Source: Jiella pacifica
GTDB taxonomy: Bacteria > Pseudomonadota > Alphaproteobacteria > Rhizobiales > Rhizobiaceae
Direction of reading: 5' to 3'
DNA length: 64,000 bases
Assembly: GCF_010500815.1 (NCBI RefSeq)
Contig: NZ_JAAAMG010000003.1
Span: 1 to 64,000 of the forward strand
The notes beneath the pieces are model-generated. The model was not told the origin of the DNA and made no database searches. It saw only the letters and a list, made by a program, of their open reading frames with translations. This document shows positions 47,712-55,437 of this stretch, piece by piece. Numbering within the stretch: the stretch's first letter is position 1; every line of letters starts with the position of its first letter. A program made the position numbers and the translations under genes.

Positions 47712-48158
47712 ATGCGTAAGTTCAACCTCGCCATTGCCGGGACGGCGCTTCTGTTTGCCGTGGGGGCGGCTTCGGCCCAGGAGGTCGGCGATCCGGCGGC
47801 CGGCGAGAAGGTGTTCAACAAGTGCAAGGCCTGCCACGCCGTCGGCGAAGGGGCGAAGAACAAGATCGGACCGGAGCTGAACGGCATCGTCGGCGACAAG
47901 CCGGGCGCCGATCGCGGCGGCTTCAAGTTCTCCAAGCCTTTCCAGGACTGGGCAGCCGACAAGGCGGCTTGGAACGAGGAACTGCTGACGGCCTGGATCT
48001 CCGATCCGAAAGCCGTGGTCAAAGGCACCAAGATGGTCTTCGTCGGCCTGAAGAAGCCCGAAGAGCTCAAAAACGTCATCGCCTATCTGGCGAGTTTCGA
48101 CGAATCGGGCGCCAAGCAGGACCCGGCCGAAGCCCTGAAGGCGGCTGCCGCGAAGTAG
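47712..48158 (+). CDS. Periplasmic cytochrome c (class I, cytochrome c2-like)
   Basis: A 148-residue precursor with signal peptide MRKFNLAIAGTALLFAVGAASA (cleavage before QEV). The heme site is Cys38-x-x-Cys41-His42 in KCKACHAVG, IGPELNGIVG follows, and the probable axial Met108 is in GTKMVFVGLKKPEEL. An electron carrier whose heme would be attached by the Ccm system encoded 1.4-7.3 kb downstream. Strong Shine-Dalgarno (GGGAGG). Ended by a hairpin at 48217. Confidence 0.94.
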   Translation: MRKFNLAIAGTALLFAVGAASAQEVGDPAAGEKVFNKCKACHAVGEGAKNKIGPELNGIVGDKPGADRGGFKFSKPFQDWAADKAAWNEELLTAWISDPKAVVKGTKMVFVGLKKPEELKNVIAYLASFDESGAKQDPAEALKAAAAK

Positions 48159-48216
48159 CCGATTGCCGCGACGGCCATCCGCCGCGCGGGTCTGTCTGAA
48201 ATCCATGCATGTTCTG

Positions 48217-48253
48217 AAAAGGGCGGAACGTCGGTGCCGGCGTCCCGCCCTTT
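48217..48253 (+). terminator. Hairpin terminator after cytochrome c
   Basis: AAAAGGGCGG ... CCGCCCTTT forms a stable stem about 60 bases beyond the cytochrome c stop, followed by a short T run. It may also act on transcripts arriving from the NUDIX gene on the other strand. Confidence 0.7.
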
Positions 48254-48338
48254 CGCGTGAGGCGAGGAGTACAGGGCGGGCTGAGCAGAAGCAGGAGCTT
48301 CCCGAGGGCGTCGCGTGGGTGGGCGGAGGGCCCGGCCG

Positions 48339-48902
48339 TCAGCTCTCGTCGGGCGTTACCGGACGGCCGTCCGGCATGCGGTTGCCGCTTTCGCCCGAAG
48401 GGTTCGAGAATGGCAGCGAAGGAGCGCCGGCCTCGGCCAGAGCATCGTGGGCGAGCGCCCAATGCACCGAGGGAAAGGCGAGTTCGTCGAACGGAATGTC
48501 GGCCGGATCGAACAGCCGCACGTCGAGGCTCTCCGGCCCGGATGCGAAATGCGGGCGTTGCAGCCGCGCCCGGTAGATCAACTGCACCTGGCTGATGCGC
48601 GGCACGGAATAGACCGCGAGCAGCCGCTCGATGGCGAGATCGGCCTCCGCCTCTTCCCTGGCCTCGCGCTTCGCCCCGTCCTCGGGCGTCTCGTTCAGCT
48701 CCAGATAGCCGGCCGGGATCGTCCAGAAGCCGCGCCGCGGCTCGATCGCCCGGCGACAGAGCAGGATTGCGCCTTCGTGACGCACCACCGAGCCGACGAC
48801 GATCTTCGGGTTCTCGTAGGCGACGTAGCCGCAATTGTCGCAGATCTTGCGGGCGATGCTATCGTCATCGGGGGTGCGGAGGGAGAAGGATGGATCTGGC
48901 AT
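48339..48902 (-). CDS. NUDIX hydrolase with N-terminal zinc-ribbon-like half site
   Basis: A 187-residue protein. An N-terminal CDNCGYVAYENPK supplies one Cys pair of a ribbon as found in NudC-like and related NUDIX proteins, followed by the NUDIX box GYLELNETPEDGAKREAREEAEADL (G-x5-E-x7-REVxEE form) at about 75-99. It probably hydrolyses a nucleotide diphosphate derivative; substrate unknown. The second Cys pair of a full ribbon is absent. It lies just downstream of the ParE-type toxin gene on the same strand (4-base gap). Confidence 0.9.
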   Translation of the reverse strand: MPDPSFSLRTPDDDSIARKICDNCGYVAYENPKIVVGSVVRHEGAILLCRRAIEPRRGFWTIPAGYLELNETPEDGAKREAREEAEADLAIERLLAVYSVPRISQVQLIYRARLQRPHFASGPESLDVRLFDPADIPFDELAFPSVHWALAHDALAEAGAPSLPFSNPSGESGNRMPDGRPVTPDES

Positions 48903-48905
48903 GGA

Positions 48906-49202
48906 CTATAGATGGTCGGGAAGGTCCATCCGGGAATGGAGGATGCGGACGACGAGGAGACGCCCGCCGTCATCGAAGCGATAGATCACATAGTGAGACC
49001 CGACGAGTTTGCGCAGATAGCCGGCCCGAATTCGGTCGATCGCCTGACCTTTGGCGACGCCGGCCGCAAGATCCTCGCAAGCTCGGCGGATCCTGTCGGA
49101 ATAGCCGCGTGCCTGTCGTGGGCCGAACAGCTGAAGACTGTGCCGAAAGACGTGCCGGATATCGGCTTCGGCCTGTCGTGAATAGACCGGCGGTCGCGCC
49201 AC
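48906..49202 (-). CDS. ParE/RelE-superfamily toxin
   Basis: A 98-residue protein of the ParE type: YSRQAEADIRHVFRHSLQLFG at the N terminus, RRACEDLAAG, GSHYVIYRFDDGGRLLVVRILHSRMD at the end. ParE toxins poison DNA gyrase and related family members cleave mRNA; which applies is not visible. It is six bases downstream of its ParD-type antitoxin gene. Confidence 0.9.
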   Translation of the reverse strand: MARPPVYSRQAEADIRHVFRHSLQLFGPRQARGYSDRIRRACEDLAAGVAKGQAIDRIRAGYLRKLVGSHYVIYRFDDGGRLLVVRILHSRMDLPDHL

Positions 49203-49208
49203 CCCGGA

Positions 49209-49478
49209 TCAGCCCGTTCTGGACGATGATGTGTCTGCTTCCTCGGCTTCGATTTCGGCATAGAGCGCGTTCCAGTCGAGTTCGCCAAACCCCCCGCTCG
49301 CTTCACCCTCCGCGATCGCCGCCCGGATCCGGGAGTCCTCGCCGATGCTCGCCCGTTCGAGGAGGGCGAGCCCCGCCCGGACGACCGAATCGGCATCGTC
49401 GAAATTCCCGCGTTCGACCTGATCTTCGACGAAGGCGCCGAAATGCTCGCCGAGATCGAAGCTCTTTACGGAATTCAT
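49209..49478 (-). CDS. ParD-type antitoxin
   Basis: An 89-residue protein with an N-terminal ribbon-helix-helix (KSFDLGEHFGAFVEDQVERG, then ADSVVRAGLALLE) and a C-terminal toxin-binding part ending in Trp/acidic sequence. I use the ATG at 49478, with GAGG eight bases upstream; an ATG at 49484 is also in frame. Expected to bind the toxin and autoregulate the operon. Confidence 0.9.
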   Translation of the reverse strand: MNSVKSFDLGEHFGAFVEDQVERGNFDDADSVVRAGLALLERASIGEDSRIRAAIAEGEASGGFGELDWNALYAEIEAEEADTSSSRTG

Positions 49479-49510
49479 GGCCATGTCCTCAGCTCGTTCG
49501 CGCCGATGAG

Positions 49511-49530
49511 GGTCATGCTGGGCGATGACC
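49511..49530. promoter_or_regulatory. Candidate ParD operator: GGTCAT-N8-ATGACC
   Basis: A perfect 6-bp inverted repeat (49511-49516 and 49525-49530) stands 33-52 bases before the antitoxin start, where an autoregulatory ribbon-helix-helix operator is expected. The arms are short, so chance is not excluded. The region overlaps nothing coding between ccmG and parD. Confidence 0.35.
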
Positions 49531-49554
49531 GATGGGCCGGCAACGACGCCGCGC

Positions 49555-50235
49555 TCAACTGGTCGGCCGCCGCCCCATCGGTTCGCGCTGCAGCGCCTGT
49601 TCCACAGCCGGCATCAGCCCAGTCTCGATCGCCTCCGGCGTGAAGGGGCCCGTCTGCTTGTAGACGATCTCGCCGTCGGGGGCGACGAGGAAGGTTTCGG
49701 GCACGCCGTAGACCCCCCAGTCGATGGTCGCCGAGCCCTTTTCGTCGACGCCGATCGCCGCATAGGGATTGCCGAGATTCTGCAGGAAGCCGAGGGCGTT
49801 GGCTGGCTTGTCCTTGTAGTTGATGGCGACCAGCCGAAACCTTTCGTCCTTGGCGAGCTGCATCAGAAGCGGATGCTCCTCGCGGCAGGGCGCGCACCAG
49901 GAGGCGAAGACGTTGACCAGCACCGGCCGTCCGTCGCCGGGGCCGGCGAGGTCGAGGCCCGGCATCGGCTGGCCGTTCGCCAGACGCGCGCCATCGAGCG
50001 CCGGCAGCACCGTCATCGGGGCGGTCTTGCCGACGAGGACGGAGGGGATCTCCTTCGGGTCGTGGCCGGAGAGGAGCTGATAGAGAAAGACGCCGGCAAG
50101 GGCGAAGAACAGGACGAGCGGTAGCAGGACGACGGGCCTCGGGCCGCGGCGTCGCCCGTCCGGCTTCATCTCCCGCGGCAGCTCGTCGGCGGGTGCCGTC
50201 TGGAGCAACGTCTCGTTTTCGCTGCCCGTGCTCAT
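49555..50235 (-). CDS. ccmG: Thiol:disulfide interchange protein CcmG/DsbE
   Basis: A 226-residue membrane-anchored thioredoxin. A cytoplasmic ~34-residue extension precedes one membrane helix (VVLLPLVLFFALAGVFLYQLL, about 35-55); the periplasmic domain has the redox site Cys114-Ala-Pro-Cys117 in VFASWCAPCREEHPLL and the VPETFLVAPDGEIVYKQTG loop. It reduces apocytochrome c for heme attachment. ATGA overlap with ccmD. Confidence 0.95.
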   Translation of the reverse strand: MSTGSENETLLQTAPADELPREMKPDGRRRGPRPVVLLPLVLFFALAGVFLYQLLSGHDPKEIPSVLVGKTAPMTVLPALDGARLANGQPMPGLDLAGPGDGRPVLVNVFASWCAPCREEHPLLMQLAKDERFRLVAINYKDKPANALGFLQNLGNPYAAIGVDEKGSATIDWGVYGVPETFLVAPDGEIVYKQTGPFTPEAIETGLMPAVEQALQREPMGRRPTS

Positions 50236-50423
50236 CGTGCGGCCCCCGGTGCATCGCGCGAACCGCCCGCCTCGGAGCGGCGGCGGATGCCCCGCGCCTC
50301 CAGCGCCTGCAGGGCCCGACGCTGGGCCTTGGCGTCGACGAACACCCAGGCGAAGAGGCCGGCGATGGCGAGGGCGGAGATGCCGTAGGCGCTGGCGACG
50401 AAGGCGAAATAATCGGCCTGCAT
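50232..50423 (-). CDS. ccmD: Heme exporter protein CcmD
   Basis: A 63-residue protein with a single membrane helix (YFAFVASAYGISALAIAGLF, residues 5-24) and a basic cytoplasmic tail, the layout of CcmD, which helps release holo-CcmE from CcmABC. It lies between ccmC (23-base gap) and ccmG (4-base overlap). Small and easily missed. Confidence 0.88.
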   Translation of the reverse strand: MQADYFAFVASAYGISALAIAGLFAWVFVDAKAQRRALQALEARGIRRRSEAGGSRDAPGAAR

Positions 50424-50446
50424 GAAATGGCTCCAGTTCGGGCGTT

Positions 50447-51208
50447 TCAGCCTTCGGCCCGCCGGGCGGCGAGGCGCGACAGGGCGGCGACGCGCCGGCG
50501 CAGGATCTCGGTGCGCATCGCCGTCAGATGCAGGGCAAAGAACAACAGCGTGAAGCCCAGCGCCGAGACGAGCAGCGGCGTCAGATAGGCAGCCGGCATG
50601 GCCGGCCCGTCCATCCGCATGACGCTCGCCGGCTGATGCAGCGTGTTCCACCAGTCGACCGAGAACTTGATGATCGGAATGTTGACGAAGCCGACGAGGA
50701 CGAGGATCGCGGCCGACTTGGCGCTCTTGCCCGGCTCTTCCAGCGCCCGTGTCAGGGCGATCAGGCCGAGATACATCAGGAACAAAACGAAGACCGAGGT
50801 CAGCCGCGCGTCCCAGACCCACCAGGTGCCCCACATCGGCCGGCCCCAGATCGAGCCGGTGATCAGGCACAGCACGGTGAATACCGCGCCGATCGGCGCC
50901 GCGGCCTTGACCGAAACGTCGGCCAGCGGATGGCGCCAGACCAGCGTGCCCAGCGCCGAGAGGCTCATCACCGTCCAGATCATCATCGACAGCCAGGCAA
51001 AGGGCACGTGGATGAACATGATCGTCACGGTCATGCCCTGCTGATAGTCGGCGGGCGCCGTCAGGCCGAGAAAAACCCCGGCGGCGACCGCGATCAGCGC
51101 GGCGCCGTAGAGCCACGGCTGCAGCTTGCCCGACAGCTCCAGAAAGCGGGTCGGATTGGCGAGGATGGAAAAGCGCGAAGGCTTGGCGCTGGTGGAGACG
51201 TCGGTCAT
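50447..51208 (-). CDS. ccmC: Heme exporter protein CcmC
   Basis: A 253-residue, six-helix inner-membrane protein. The tryptophan-rich heme-handling motif WGRPMWGTWWVWDARLTS is in the periplasmic loop, with His ligands in FIHVPFAWLSM and WWNTLHQPASV. It loads heme onto CcmE. I start at the ATG at 51208; in-frame ATGs nine and thirty-six bases upstream are possible. The gene is 57 bases downstream of a GNAT gene, not of ccmB. Confidence 0.95.
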   Translation of the reverse strand: MTDVSTSAKPSRFSILANPTRFLELSGKLQPWLYGAALIAVAAGVFLGLTAPADYQQGMTVTIMFIHVPFAWLSMMIWTVMSLSALGTLVWRHPLADVSVKAAAPIGAVFTVLCLITGSIWGRPMWGTWWVWDARLTSVFVLFLMYLGLIALTRALEEPGKSAKSAAILVLVGFVNIPIIKFSVDWWNTLHQPASVMRMDGPAMPAAYLTPLLVSALGFTLLFFALHLTAMRTEILRRRVAALSRLAARRAEG

Positions 51209-51265
51209 GGCCGGCATACTAGAACCAGTCGAAGCCGCCCGCAAACGGATGATGTCCCGATCGGA

Positions 51266-51775
51266 TCACCTTTTCGCAGGGTCGCCGCGAAAGAACCGCG
51301 CCATGCCGATCGAGGCCGGCATCACCTCCTCGAAGCCGAACTTGGCATAGAGATGCTTCGCGTCGCCGTCGGCGATCAGGCTGACATAGGCGGTGTCGGG
51401 CACGGTCCGCGTCAGCCAGGCTTCGAGCGCCGCGAAGATCGCCTTGCCGATGCCCTTGCCCTGATGCGCCGGCTCGACCGCCATGTCGACGATCTGCATG
51501 TGGCAGCCGCCGTCGCCGACGACCCGGCCCATGCCGACCGCCCGGCCGTCATGGCGCACCACGACGGCAAAGAGCGTGTTCGGCAAGGCGATGCGCGCGG
51601 CCTCGTCGCTTTTGGGCGAGAGGCCGGAGACTTCCCGCAAGCGCCGGTAGTCTTCGATCCCGGGGATCTCCTCGGCGAAATCGTAGCCGGCGAGGACGCT
51701 GCGGTTCGGCAGGCTGTCGGGTGAAGGGCTGGGCGGCAAGGGGAACTCCGCATGGCTCGAGGCTTGGAACGCCAT
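51266..51775 (-). CDS. GNAT-family N-acetyltransferase
   Basis: A 169-residue acetyltransferase: ALPNTLFAVVVRHDGRAVG, then VDMAVEPAHQGKGIGKAIF (acetyl-CoA loop) and the closing HLYAKFGFEEV. Substrate unknown. It lies directly upstream of ccmC on the same strand, between the two ccm blocks. Confidence 0.88.
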   Translation of the reverse strand: MAFQASSHAEFPLPPSPSPDSLPNRSVLAGYDFAEEIPGIEDYRRLREVSGLSPKSDEAARIALPNTLFAVVVRHDGRAVGMGRVVGDGGCHMQIVDMAVEPAHQGKGIGKAIFAALEAWLTRTVPDTAYVSLIADGDAKHLYAKFGFEEVMPASIGMARFFRGDPAKR

Positions 51776-51818
51776 CTTGTGGCGCCGGGTCCGCCGCCGG
51801 GCAAGGCCGGCAGGACGG

Positions 51819-51848
51819 TTAAAACGAGATTCACACTTGTGTTCTAAT
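51819..51848 (+). promoter_or_regulatory. Candidate promoter of the GGDEF gene
   Basis: TTAAAA (51819-51824), an 18-base spacer, TCTAAT (51843-51848; five of six -10 matches). It stands ~120 bases upstream of the GTG start in a locally A/T-rich patch. Confidence 0.4.
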
Positions 51849-51969
51849 ACCGGCGCGGGTCGAGGCCGATGGCGGCAGGAACCTCCGACCGATGCCGCGC
51901 CTCCTGGTTCTCAGGGCTTCCGCAGCCGGAGCGCCGATGTCTTTCCGGCGGCAACCGAAGTGACCGGAT

Positions 51970-53016
51970 GTGAAGCATGAGCGTCGAACGGTGACGAAAA
52001 AGACGGGCAGTCTCGACGATGGCGACGCGTTCCGCCGCTCCATCCTCATCGTCCTGTTGATTTTCACGACCTCTTTCGGCGCGATCTTCGCGGTTCTCAA
52101 TTACGGCAACGCCAACTACAAGGCGATGGCCGGCGAAATCGCCATGGGGCTCTTCGCGCTGACCCTCGTTCCGGTCATCCGCAGGACGCCCCATCTCATC
52201 CGGTGGTCCTTCGTCTATCTCGTCCTGTTCAACACGACGATGATGCTGATCCTTTCGACGCCGCAGTCCTCGCCGTCGGTCTTCGCCTGGGTGCTCTTGA
52301 TCCCCATCCTCTCGCACATGCTGCTCGGCCGGGCGCTGGGCGGCAGCGTCACCGTCGTCTTCCTGGCGACCGCCTTCGCCATCTACTACACGCGCTTCTC
52401 GGACGACACGGTGACCGGCAACCCGCGGGCGCTCCTCAACGTCGCCGGCGTCGCGCTGTGCATCTTCGGCTTCTCCTTCGTCTACGAGACCTCGCGCTCG
52501 CGCGCGGAAAAGGCGCTGAAACGCCAGGCCCATACCGACCCCCTGACCGGGCTCGGCAACCGCGCCCACCTGCAGATGCGGTTTCGGGAAAAAAAGGCGC
52601 GATGGGAGCGCGATGGAACGCCGCTCGCCCTTCTTCTTCTCGACATCGATTTCTTCAAGACGATCAACGACTCCTACGGACACGAGGCCGGCGACAACGC
52701 ACTGCGGGCGGTCTCCTCGCTCCTGGGCGACGCCATCGATCCGAACGACGACGTCTTTCGCTACGGCGGCGAGGAGTTCTGCATTCTCCTCTCCAATGCT
52801 TCAGCGGCGCAGGCACGGCAGGCGGCGGAGACGCTGCGCCGCCTCGTCGAGGGATCGTCCTTCGAGGAGGCTGGCGCGACCCTCTCCTTCACCATGAGCA
52901 TCGGTGTCGCCTCGTGTCCGGAGGACGGGAGGGAGCTCCAAGCCCTGCTCGGCGCGGCGGACAAGCGGCTCTATGCGGCCAAGGTCGCGGGGCGGAACCG
53001 GGTGGTTTGGGGGTGA
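51970..53016 (+). CDS. Membrane-anchored diguanylate cyclase (GGDEF domain)
   Basis: A 348-residue protein with six or so membrane helices (residues 22-175) followed by a C-terminal GGDEF domain: TDPLTGLGNRAHL, LLLLDIDFFKTINDSYGHEA, active site GGEEF at 266-270, MSIGVAS. It is expected to make cyclic di-GMP. No RxxD inhibitory site precedes GGEEF, so product inhibition through the usual I-site is unlikely. No EAL domain. The start is GTG at 51970. It lies on the opposite strand to the surrounding ccm genes. Confidence 0.93.
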   Translation: MKHERRTVTKKTGSLDDGDAFRRSILIVLLIFTTSFGAIFAVLNYGNANYKAMAGEIAMGLFALTLVPVIRRTPHLIRWSFVYLVLFNTTMMLILSTPQSSPSVFAWVLLIPILSHMLLGRALGGSVTVVFLATAFAIYYTRFSDDTVTGNPRALLNVAGVALCIFGFSFVYETSRSRAEKALKRQAHTDPLTGLGNRAHLQMRFREKKARWERDGTPLALLLLDIDFFKTINDSYGHEAGDNALRAVSSLLGDAIDPNDDVFRYGGEEFCILLSNASAAQARQAAETLRRLVEGSSFEEAGATLSFTMSIGVASCPEDGRELQALLGAADKRLYAAKVAGRNRVVWG

Positions 53017-53057
53017 GGCAGGGAGCGAAGACGTAAGGGTCGGATAGCCGGTCTCAC

Positions 53058-53345
53058 TCAGGGCTCGTTGCCCCAATCCTCATGGCCGTGCCGAACGCGG
53101 ACGATCAGGACGCCGCTCTGATCGGCAAGATAGACGATGATATGAGAGCCGCAGGGATGAACGCGGACGGGGGGTGTCAGTTCATGCCGCTCGCGGGCGA
53201 GTTCGGGATAGCGCGCGAGCGCTTCGAAGCTCTGCCGCAGACGGGCGTGGTAGCGCGAGGCCTGCGCGGCCCCGAACATGCGAATGCCGTCGGCAGTGAT
53301 GCGCCGGATGTCGTCCGCGGCCTTGGCCGTCAGCCTATAGGTCAC
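53058..53345 (-). CDS. ParE-type toxin
   Basis: A 95-residue ParE-family toxin starting at GTG 53345: YRLTAKAADDIRRITADGIRM at the N terminus, RYHARLRQSFEALARYPELARE, then HPCGSHIIVYLADQSGVLIV and RVRHGHEDW. It overlaps the antitoxin gene by 11 bases, so the two are co-translated. Sequence differs markedly from the ParE-type protein at 48906, so the modules are not recent duplicates. Confidence 0.9.
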   Translation of the reverse strand: MTYRLTAKAADDIRRITADGIRMFGAAQASRYHARLRQSFEALARYPELARERHELTPPVRVHPCGSHIIVYLADQSGVLIVRVRHGHEDWGNEP

Positions 53346-53595
53346 GCCCGGCCGGCTCGACACCGGCTTCCCGGCGTGCGGCCGCCTCGATGTCATCCAT
53401 CGAGTGCGAACTGATCCCGCTTTCCAGCCCCTCTGTGACGAGCGCCTGCATATGGGCGACCTTCGCGGCGCGCTCCTGATCCCGGCGGATGAGATCGCGC
53501 ACATAATCGCTGGCATTGCTGTAGCGGCCGGTCTCGGCCTGGGCCTCGACCCAGTCTTTCATGGGATCAGGCAGGGAAACGTTCATGGTCGCCAT
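53335..53595 (-). CDS. ParD-type antitoxin
   Basis: An 86-residue ParD protein: ribbon-helix-helix MNVSLPDPMKDWVEAQAETG, then YSNASDYVRDLIRRDQER and a C-terminal toxin-binding segment. AGGAGG stands seven bases before the ATG at 53595. The operator-like dyad at 53627-53643 lies immediately upstream. Confidence 0.92.
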   Translation of the reverse strand: MATMNVSLPDPMKDWVEAQAETGRYSNASDYVRDLIRRDQERAAKVAHMQALVTEGLESGISSHSMDDIEAAARREAGVEPAGRDL

Positions 53596-53982
53596 GGCCG
53601 GACCTCCTGGGGGAGATATCGCATTTTTGGCAAGGATTGCCAAGGCGATCTGGGAAGAAGAGGTAACGCTTTGCAAGATGGCGCTGCCGGGCAGCGAGAT
53701 CGACAAGAGCGACATCGCGGCGCTGGACGAGGCCTGCTTGACTCTGCGCCGCGCGATTGACCGAGCTGAACGTCGAGGTTCCCTTTCGGTCAATCCGTTA
53801 CCCGACGACGTCGAGATGGAAATTGAACCTTGTTACGGATTGGGTGGGATCATTCGTGCCAGAGCGGTTACAATCCCGTTTGTTCCTGGCATGCCAGAAC
53901 CTCGTGTGTGAAACACTTTCATTCTGTTGCGTTTCAGCCCTCGACCATCCACAGTGAGCCAGCGCGACACGACGCCCCGTCC
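53596..53982. other. 387-base region between parD and ccmB
   Basis: Contains the parD promoter/operator and otherwise no recognised gene. A forward frame (about 53678-53911, start ATG after GAGGTAACGC) would give a ~77-residue acidic peptide with no family resemblance; I regard it as doubtful. Confidence 0.4.
53627..53643. promoter_or_regulatory. ParD operator candidate: TTGGCAA-N3-TTGCCAA
   Basis: A perfect 7-bp inverted repeat with 3-base spacer, 32-48 bases upstream of the antitoxin start on its strand. On the minus strand the arm supplies TTGGCA, a good -35 hexamer, with TATCTC about 19 bases further as a poor -10, so a repressor bound here would block the promoter. Confidence 0.55.
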
Positions 53983-54642
53983 TCAATCCCCGCCCCCCTT
54001 CAACGCCGCCCCCGCCGCCATCGGCCCCAGCGCCCCAAAGAACAGCGTCAGCGCGCATAAAATCATGAACGGCGGCCAGAACGGGTCCGGCTCGTTCACC
54101 GCCGCATAGGTCGCCGAGACGCCGAAGATCAGCACCGGGATCGCCAGCGGCAGGACCAGCACAGAGACCAAGAGGCCTCCACGGGGGAGCGCCACGGCGA
54201 CCGCCGCGCCGACGGCGCCGATGCAGACGATGGCGGGGGTGCCGACGAAGAGGGTGGCCATCACAGCGAGGAGGGCGGCGGGCTGGAGCGCCAGGAACAG
54301 GCCGAGGACGGGAGAGGCGAGGACCAGGGGCAAGCAGGAGGCGGCCCAGAGGGCGAGGCATTTTGCCAGCACCACGAGGGGCATCGGCAGCGGGCCCGCG
54401 ATCAGGAGGTCGAGGGTGCCGTCGTCGCGGTCGGCCTGGAACAGCCGGTCGAGGGTGAGCAGGGTCGAGAGCAGCGCGCCGATCCACAGGATCGCCGGGC
54501 CGATACGCGACAGCAGGTTGAGGTCCGGCCCAACGCCGAAGGGGATCGTCGCGATCACGGCGAGGAAGAAGATGACGCCGGTGGTCGCCCCGCCGCCGCC
54601 GGCAAAGGCGAGGCGCAGGTCGCGCAGGAAGAGGGCGGTCAC
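53983..54642 (-). CDS. ccmB: Heme exporter protein CcmB
   Basis: A 219-residue, six-helix membrane component of the CcmAB ABC transporter. TALFLRDLRLAFAGGGGATT at the start, then RLFQADRDDGTLDLLIAGP (the CcmB signature), and PLAIPVLIFGVSATYA near the C terminus. Start GTG at 54642 overlaps the ccmA stop (GTGA). ccmC is not next; a toxin-antitoxin module follows. Confidence 0.94.
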   Translation of the reverse strand: MTALFLRDLRLAFAGGGGATTGVIFFLAVIATIPFGVGPDLNLLSRIGPAILWIGALLSTLLTLDRLFQADRDDGTLDLLIAGPLPMPLVVLAKCLALWAASCLPLVLASPVLGLFLALQPAALLAVMATLFVGTPAIVCIGAVGAAVAVALPRGGLLVSVLVLPLAIPVLIFGVSATYAAVNEPDPFWPPFMILCALTLFFGALGPMAAGAALKGGGD

Positions 54643-55421
54643 AGCCAGCCCTCGGCTTCGGCGAGGGCGGCGTCGTCGAGGGCGGGCGCGCCGGGGGCGT
54701 TCGAGCCCCGGCCGTCGTCGCGTCCGGCACCTGGTGTGATGTGCAGGGTCCTGGCCGCTTCGAGGCCGAGGGGATGGTGGGTCGCGGCGATGGCGATGCC
54801 GCCGGCCGCGAGGTGGCCGGCGACGAGATCGGCGAAGCGGGCTTGCGAGGCGATGTCGAGAGCGGAGGTCGGCTCGTCGAGAATCCAGACCGGCCGATGG
54901 GCGACGAGGAGGCGGGCAAGGCTCGCCCGGCGCTGCTGGCCGGCGGAGAGATAGCCGAAGGGGATGGCGTCGAGGCCGGGCAGGCCGACGGCGGCGAGCG
55001 CTTCGGCCGGCGAGAGCGGGGCGGAAACGGTCGGGACGCCGACATGCGGGCCGCGTCGGGCATCCTGCCGGGAGCGCTCGCTTTGCGCCGCCGCCGCTCC
55101 GCCGAGATAGCGCGCCCAAAAGGCAAGGTTCTCCCCGACGGTGATCTGGCTTTTCATGCCGTGGCGGTGGCCGAGATAATGGGCGACGTCGGCGAGGCGC
55201 TCGGCGGCCTCGCCGTCCGATGCGGCAGGGCCTTCGAGGCGGATCGTCCCGGAGATCGGCGGCAGCAGCCCGGCGAGGGTGCGCAGCAGCGTCGACTTGC
55301 CGGCGCCGTTCGGCCCCGTGACGACGAGCGCCTCGCCCGCCGCAACGGCGATGTCGAACGGGCCGGCGACGGCGGTGGACCCCCGACCGACGACGAGGGC
55401 ATCGAGCGTCAGTCGCGCCAT
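54639..55421 (-). CDS. ccmA: Heme exporter ATP-binding protein CcmA
   Basis: A 260-residue ABC ATPase. Walker A is GPNGAGKST at 36-44, the signature is LSAGQQRRASLARLL, Walker B is WILDEPTSALD. Between the Q-loop region and the signature there is an unusual ~20-residue insertion (around SERSRQDARRGPHVG), and the C terminus has an extra acidic tail, making it longer than typical ~205-residue CcmA. It powers release of heme-loaded CcmE. Confidence 0.94.
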   Translation of the reverse strand: MARLTLDALVVGRGSTAVAGPFDIAVAAGEALVVTGPNGAGKSTLLRTLAGLLPPISGTIRLEGPAASDGEAAERLADVAHYLGHRHGMKSQITVGENLAFWARYLGGAAAAQSERSRQDARRGPHVGVPTVSAPLSPAEALAAVGLPGLDAIPFGYLSAGQQRRASLARLLVAHRPVWILDEPTSALDIASQARFADLVAGHLAAGGIAIAATHHPLGLEAARTLHITPGAGRDDGRGSNAPGAPALDDAALAEAEGWL

Positions 55422-55437
55422 GAGAGCCGGCGTCCCG

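Noticed and set aside
53561-53911. Plus-strand 116-codon frame between parD and ccmB
   Set aside because: It begins antisense inside parD and shows no family resemblance; at most a doubtful short peptide from 53678. Kept only as a note in the intergenic entry.
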